The position numbers were made by a program, and so were the translations under genes. A DNA stretch of 37,454 bases from Acetatifactor muris (GTDB taxonomy: Bacteria; Bacillota; Clostridia; Lachnospirales; Lachnospiraceae), in assembly GCA_023664365.1 (NCBI GenBank), contig JAMPFR010000032.1:1-37454 (forward strand), given 5' to 3'. Below, piece after piece: positions 33,401 to 37,454 of this stretch; the stretch's first letter is position 1; each line of letters starts with the position of its first letter. The notes below the pieces were generated by a model. It was not told the DNA's origin. It ran no database searches and worked only from the letters and a program-made list of their open reading frames with translations.

Positions 33401-36385
33401 TCAGTCCTCCTTCTTATGTCCTTCCAGTAATTTGCGCAGCAGTTCTTCCGCCCCGTCGTCTTCGTACATTTTGAGCTGTTCCTGTATTTCCTTCAGCTTT
33501 CCTGCCAGCTCCGGCTCAAGCCGATGTTTCAGCAGTTCCTCTATCATCCGGGCGCTCTCCTTGGAACGAAAATTTTCCAGTGCCTTCAGCGCCCTTTCAA
33601 TTTCCCGGAAGATCTCCTCCCCGCCCATCTCCGCTTCCTCTTCGGACGTATCGGCCAGGCCGGCTTTGGAGATACTCCCCAGGAAGTTCTCTATCTCTTC
33701 CAGCTGCTTTTTATAGCATTCCACAAGGCTGTCTGCCTGTGCGGTTATAAAAGCTTCATCTCTTTCGGCGGCGGCTTCCTCATGCCGTTTTGCCTGCGCG
33801 GACAGCTCCATGGCCCCCACATTGGCAGATGCGCTCTTCAATCCGTGAACCTCCACCTGATATGCGGCACAATCCTTTGCCGCCGCCAGTTCCAGCAGCA
33901 GGCCGCACTTGCGCCTGCCGTCCATGCAGTACAGCTCCAACAGCTCCAGATAATCCTCCACCCCGCCGGAGTGGTGCTTCACAGCCTCCTTCACGTCGAT
34001 TCCCGCAATATTTATATTCTCAAAACCCGGGGATACCGCCGCTGTTTCTCTTTCCCGGCCACCCGGCTCTCTTTCCTGCCTGCCTGCTTCTCCTTCCAAG
34101 CCACCCGGCTCTCTTTCCTGCCAACCCGGCTCTTTTCCCTGCCCGCCTGCTTCTCTTTCCTGCCCGCCTGCTTCTCCCTGGAATCCGGATCTTCTGTCCG
34201 CCGCCGGAATCCACCTGGACAGAACCTCATGCAGCGCTTTCCTGTCTATGGGCTTGGACACAAAGTCCTGAAACCCAAGCTGCAGAAATTTTTCCCTGAC
34301 GCCCTCCATGGCATTTGCCGTCAAAGCCACAATCACAGGCTTTGCACCGTTTTCTCCGCACTCGCTGCGGATAATCCGGGTGGCCTCCACGCCGTCCATG
34401 CCCGGCATCATATGATCCATAAAAATGATGTCGAACTCTGTCTTTTTTACCAGGTCGATTGCCTCCTGGCCGCTCTCCGCCTCCGTCAGCTCAAAGCCGT
34501 ATTTTTTCAGAAAGCCCATGGCCACCTTTCGGTTGATTTTGTTGTCGTCCACCACCAGCACCTTATAATTGCTGACGGTAAATGCCTCCGGCGCCGCGGC
34601 CTCCTGTGCCGGAATATCCTGTACCTCCCACAGGGGCCGTCTGTCCACGATTTTCTGCGGGATTTTAATAATAAAGGTGGTTCCTTCCCCATAGACGCTT
34701 TCCAGCTCTATGGTGCCCCGCATCAGCCGCACAAGCCTCTTGGTGATGGACAGACCCAGGCCCGTTCCTTCCACGCCCCGGTTCCGCTTTGCATCCACCT
34801 GCTTGAAGTCCTCGAATATTTTCTCCATGTCCTCCGGTCTGATGCCGCAGCCGCTATCCTCTATGCGGAAGCTTAACAGCTCCGTATCCGGCTCCTCCCC
34901 CGGTGTTCCGCCTACGGAGATTTTCACATATCCCTCTTTGGTGAATTTGACCGCATTGTTCATAATATTAATCAATATCTGCTTGATTCTGCCGGCGTCT
35001 CCGTGATAGGCTATGGGAATGGATTCGTCATACTCGCACTGCAGGGTCAGCCCCCGCTGAAACGCCGCAATATCCATCATATTTACTACATCCCGCACCA
35101 CTGCTCTGATATAGTAATCGTCCGTCACAAGCTCCATCTTGCCCGACTCGGCCTTGGACAGATCCAGAATATCATTGATTATGGTGAGAAGGTTCTGTGC
35201 CGCAGACCTGATGTCGCAGGCATATCCGTACACCTTTCTGCCCCGGCTCTCCTCCATAATGATTTCGCTTAAGCCTACCACTGCGTTCATGGGCGTCCTG
35301 ATCTCATGGGACATGTTGGCAAGGAACTCGCTCTTGGCAATATTGGCCTGCTCCGCCTGCCTGCGGACATTCTTCAACTCCTCTATGTAATCCCTGGTCT
35401 CCGTCACATCCATAACCAGAACCACATAGCCCTGGCACACCTCTCTTTTGCCCGGAATCTGCCTGACATGGCTCTCATAAGATTTGCCGTTGAGTTCAAA
35501 GGTATTGCGGGTGTCCTCGTCCAGAACATTCTCCGGGAAATCCTCCATGTCCTCAATGCTGTCCCCTACGGACTGAAAGCACAGCTCCGTAAAAATAGCG
35601 GCCGCCGCCGGATTGTAGCTGACAATCCGCTTCTTATCGTCCAGCATGATAACGCCGTCATCCATATTCCGCATGGCAACCTCCAGCGCCATGCGGGAAA
35701 AATCGTAATTTTTCCTGCCCCACACCAGAAGCACAATTCCGGAAAGCACCACTCCCACCGTGACAGGGGTAAGATCGAAATTGGGAATCAGCCGGGCCAT
35801 ATAAATCGTGAGTGCAGCCAGGGGCAGAAGCGCTATGGCCAGGAATGACTTGTACCGTCTCCCTTCCATCTTCTTCTTTTTTATCACCACAGTGTAAAAC
35901 AGCGCATAGTAAGACATAGCATAAGGAATGGCGCAGGCAAAAATCAGAAAGAGATAATAGGCCGGCCCATAACTCAAGGTCAGGTAAAAGCGGCCGCTTA
36001 CCCCTTCCTCCCATCTCATTTCCGTATAATAAAGCGTATGAAAATCACAGGTGAAAATAACTGCCAGAATCCCCAAATCCAGCACCGAAAGAACCCGCAG
36101 CAGCCTTTCCGGCACTTTCATATTGCAGTAGCCATAGATAAACCAGCAAAAGCAAAGGGCAATATAGGTTGACCCCAGATACTGTATCTTGGCGGCCATG
36201 ATTGCCGCCTCCCGGCTCTGCGCAAGCAGCTCAAGCAGATAGCCGCAGTTTTGAATCATGGAACCGCCCACAAAGAAATTCATCAGTTTCTGTTCCTTGG
36301 AGCCATCCCCGTACAGAAGCAGCACCTGCGCCATAAAACATATGATAATACCTATGATCTGAATACCGATATACACATAATACAT
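33401..36385 (-). CDS. Hybrid sensor histidine kinase (7TM-PAS-HisKA-HATPase-REC-Hpt)
   Basis: 994 residues with a full phosphorelay on one chain. Residues 1-225: seven hydrophobic segments, the histidine-kinase 7TM sensor type. About 235-330: PAS. H360 in FLANMSHEIRTPMN is the first phospho-site. ATPase motifs: INIMNNAVKF (N box, about 473-481), IEDSGCGI (508-515) and EGTGLGLS (539-546). REC about 606-728 with D657 (FMDHMMPGMDG). An Arg/Glu/Gly repeat linker spans 736-781. Hpt has H847 in VEVHGLKSASANVGA. The last 55 residues (936-990) are a helical module shared with the next protein. Signal would pass H360 to D657 to H847 to the separate REC protein. The signal sensed is unknown. Confidence 0.92.
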   Translation of the reverse strand: MYYVYIGIQIIGIIICFMAQVLLLYGDGSKEQKLMNFFVGGSMIQNCGYLLELLAQSREAAIMAAKIQYLGSTYIALCFCWFIYGYCNMKVPERLLRVLSVLDLGILAVIFTCDFHTLYYTEMRWEEGVSGRFYLTLSYGPAYYLFLIFACAIPYAMSYYALFYTVVIKKKKMEGRRYKSFLAIALLPLAALTIYMARLIPNFDLTPVTVGVVLSGIVLLVWGRKNYDFSRMALEVAMRNMDDGVIMLDDKKRIVSYNPAAAAIFTELCFQSVGDSIEDMEDFPENVLDEDTRNTFELNGKSYESHVRQIPGKREVCQGYVVLVMDVTETRDYIEELKNVRRQAEQANIAKSEFLANMSHEIRTPMNAVVGLSEIIMEESRGRKVYGYACDIRSAAQNLLTIINDILDLSKAESGKMELVTDDYYIRAVVRDVVNMMDIAAFQRGLTLQCEYDESIPIAYHGDAGRIKQILINIMNNAVKFTKEGYVKISVGGTPGEEPDTELLSFRIEDSGCGIRPEDMEKIFEDFKQVDAKRNRGVEGTGLGLSITKRLVRLMRGTIELESVYGEGTTFIIKIPQKIVDRRPLWEVQDIPAQEAAAPEAFTVSNYKVLVVDDNKINRKVAMGFLKKYGFELTEAESGQEAIDLVKKTEFDIIFMDHMMPGMDGVEATRIIRSECGENGAKPVIVALTANAMEGVREKFLQLGFQDFVSKPIDRKALHEVLSRWIPAADRRSGFQGEAGGQEREAGGQGKEPGWQEREPGGLEGEAGRQEREPGGRERETAAVSPGFENINIAGIDVKEAVKHHSGGVEDYLELLELYCMDGRRKCGLLLELAAAKDCAAYQVEVHGLKSASANVGAMELSAQAKRHEEAAAERDEAFITAQADSLVECYKKQLEEIENFLGSISKAGLADTSEEEAEMGGEEIFREIERALKALENFRSKESARMIEELLKHRLEPELAGKLKEIQEQLKMYEDDGAEELLRKLLEGHKKED
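34043..34168 (-). repeat. Six in-frame 21-base repeats in the kinase linker
   Basis: Codes residues 740-781 as six heptads of the type GGQEREA / GWQEREP / GRQEREP, exactly 126 bases. Unit length keeps the frame, so copy number could change linker length between the REC and Hpt domains without killing the protein. Confidence 0.8.
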
Positions 36386-36449
36386 AGTACCGGCCGTTCC
36401 TTTCCTGCCTCCCGCAGACGCGGGATATGGCTGCTTCCTTACAAGTAAT

Positions 36450-36478
36450 ATGTTACCAGTTTATGGTGTGTTTGTCCA
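36450..36478 (-). promoter_or_regulatory. Candidate promoter of the hybrid kinase operon
   Basis: Minus strand TGGACA (36478-36473), 17 bases, TAACAT (36455-36450): 5 of 6 and 4 of 6 matches at ideal spacing, starting directly after the tsf terminator. A small CCCGC-gtct-GCGGG stem lies between it and the kinase ATG at 36385. The kinase ribosome site is weak, with AAGGA 12 bases before the ATG. Confidence 0.45.
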
Positions 36479-36479
36479 C

Positions 36480-36519
36480 AAAAAAGAACTTCAAAGAATC
36501 ATATCTCTGAAGTTCTTTC
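36480..36519 (-). terminator. Rho-independent terminator of tsf
   Basis: Minus strand AAAGAACTTCA (36519-36509), a 14-base loop, then TTGAAGTTCTTT running into TTTTT (down to 36480). It lies 30 bases past the tsf stop. Confidence 0.8.
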
Positions 36520-36549
36520 ACACAATCACTATTCACGTCAGCGCCGGAA

Positions 36550-37454
36550 TTACTTCCCCATCTGGGCGGCAACCTCTGCCGCAAAGTCCTCCTGCTTCTT
36601 CTCCAGGCCCTCGCCGGTCTCAAAGCGTACAAACTTCTTAATGCTGATATTTGCGCTGTTTTCCTTTGCAACCTGGGCAAGATACTGGGCAACGGTCTGC
36701 TTTCCGTCCTCAGCCTTTACATATACCTGCTCAAGCAGACATACCTCTTTCAGTTCCTTATTCAGACGGCCCATAATAGCGCCCTCGATTACCTTTTCGG
36801 GCTTGCCTGCCATCTTGGGATCCTGCTCAATCTGAGCGGTGATAATCTCCTTCTCATGGGCCTTGTATTCCTCGGACACATCGGAGGTTGCAACATACTT
36901 AGGATAAAGAGCCGCAACCTGCATTGCAATATTTGTCAGGGCTTCCTTCACACCGGCATTAACCACATTGGTCTCGGCATCCACAATAACGCCGATACGC
37001 CCGCCGCCGTGTACATAAGACACCACGCAGCCCTGCTGCTCCTCTACCTTCTCAAATCTTCTGATGCTCAGCTTCTCGCCGATCACTGCAATCTTTTCAA
37101 CCAATGCTTCCTGCACGGTCTTGGAACCGTCCTCAATCCAGCTTTCAGCCAGAAAAGCATCCATATCCGCTGCTGAGGAATTCACTGCCTGCTCTGCAAC
37201 AGCCTCCACAAACTGCTGGAAGGTCTCGTTCTTAGCCACGAAGTCCGTCTCGGAGTTTACCTCCACCACTGCCGCGGTGGTATCTCCCTTCACGGCAATG
37301 CGGCAAATGCCCTCCGCCGCAATTCTGCCTTCCTTCTTCACTGCCTTGGCCTGTCCGTTCTTTCTTAAGACCTCAACAGCCTCCTCAATATTTCCATTGG
37401 TCTCATTCAGAGCCTTCTTACAATCCATCATGCCTGCGCCGGTCATCTCGCGCA
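36550..37454 (-). CDS. tsf: Translation elongation factor Ts (5' end beyond the window)
   Basis: Nucleotide exchange factor that recycles EF-Tu from its GDP form during translation. About 300 residues are visible, opening at the edge with RE then MTGAGMMDCKKALNET, the conserved N-terminal UBA-like domain. VNSETDFVAKNETFQ is the EF-Tu contact motif, followed by the two dimer core repeats. EF-Ts normally starts around ten codons before MTGAG (LREMTGAG), so only the very start is missing. The frame is open at base 37454. In clostridia rpsB usually precedes it, which would lie right of the window. Closed by the terminator at 36480-36519. Confidence 0.96.
   Translation of the reverse strand, partial: REMTGAGMMDCKKALNETNGNIEEAVEVLRKNGQAKAVKKEGRIAAEGICRIAVKGDTTAAVVEVNSETDFVAKNETFQQFVEAVAEQAVNSSAADMDAFLAESWIEDGSKTVQEALVEKIAVIGEKLSIRRFEKVEEQQGCVVSYVHGGGRIGVIVDAETNVVNAGVKEALTNIAMQVAALYPKYVATSDVSEEYKAHEKEIITAQIEQDPKMAGKPEKVIEGAIMGRLNKELKEVCLLEQVYVKAEDGKQTVAQYLAQVAKENSANISIKKFVRFETGEGLEKKQEDFAAEVAAQMGK

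Overview
The window looks like part of a chromosome from an anaerobic, low-to-mid GC Firmicute, most likely a Lachnospiraceae-type gut clostridium. The pointers are strong AGGAGG ribosome sites with extended TGnTATAAT promoters, lipoprotein solute-binding proteins, a clostridial-style EF-Ts, and dense minus-strand operons. Almost every gene reads on the minus strand. The one large exception is a glycosyltransferase at 29184-32435. No rRNA, tRNA, CRISPR array or complete mobile-element gene was seen.

Left end, about 1-11000: a defence island, clearly AT-rich over its first 5 kb. At the left edge is the start of a low-molecular-weight tyrosine phosphatase gene that loses its homology after 11 codons, so it is probably interrupted. 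Next comes a small decayed gene carrying two in-frame TGA codons. Then there are two restriction-modification loci: (i) a single-chain type IIG enzyme (nuclease + methylase) coupled to a GIY-YIG/DUF4357 protein, and (ii) a type III system made of an unknown 167-residue protein, Mod and Res, with its own promoter at 11009-11037.

Middle, 11046-24110: an HD-GYP cyclic-di-GMP phosphodiesterase with a cardiolipin synthase, then a six-gene operon. In transcription order the operon is: propeller/solute-binding lipoprotein, MalF-type permease, MalG-type permease, HlyD/MacA-type adaptor, MacB-core protein with only two membrane segments, and a second propeller/solute-binding lipoprotein. It starts at an extended -10 promoter overlapped by a long dyad (24050-24104) and ends at a terminator (14110-14140). 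It mixes sugar-importer parts with tripartite-exporter parts and encodes no ATPase. This is the best candidate here for an undescribed system.

Right part, 24155-37454: a MacB/LolD-type ATPase, an FtsX-type permease with a very long extracytoplasmic coiled coil, and a PHP phosphoesterase form one operon. A divergent 1083-residue double GT-C glycosyltransferase follows. Then comes a two-gene signalling operon: a hybrid kinase (7TM, PAS, HisKA, ATPase, REC, Hpt) and a REC protein with no DNA-binding domain. Both proteins end in the same roughly 55-residue helical module. The window closes in tsf (EF-Ts), which is cut about ten codons from its start.

Several proteins carry in-frame tandem repeats or charged low-complexity tracts: SBP2, the MacB-core protein, the MalG-type permease and the hybrid kinase. 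These tracts are likely variable between strains. All calls rest on reading the sequence by eye. No database search was run.
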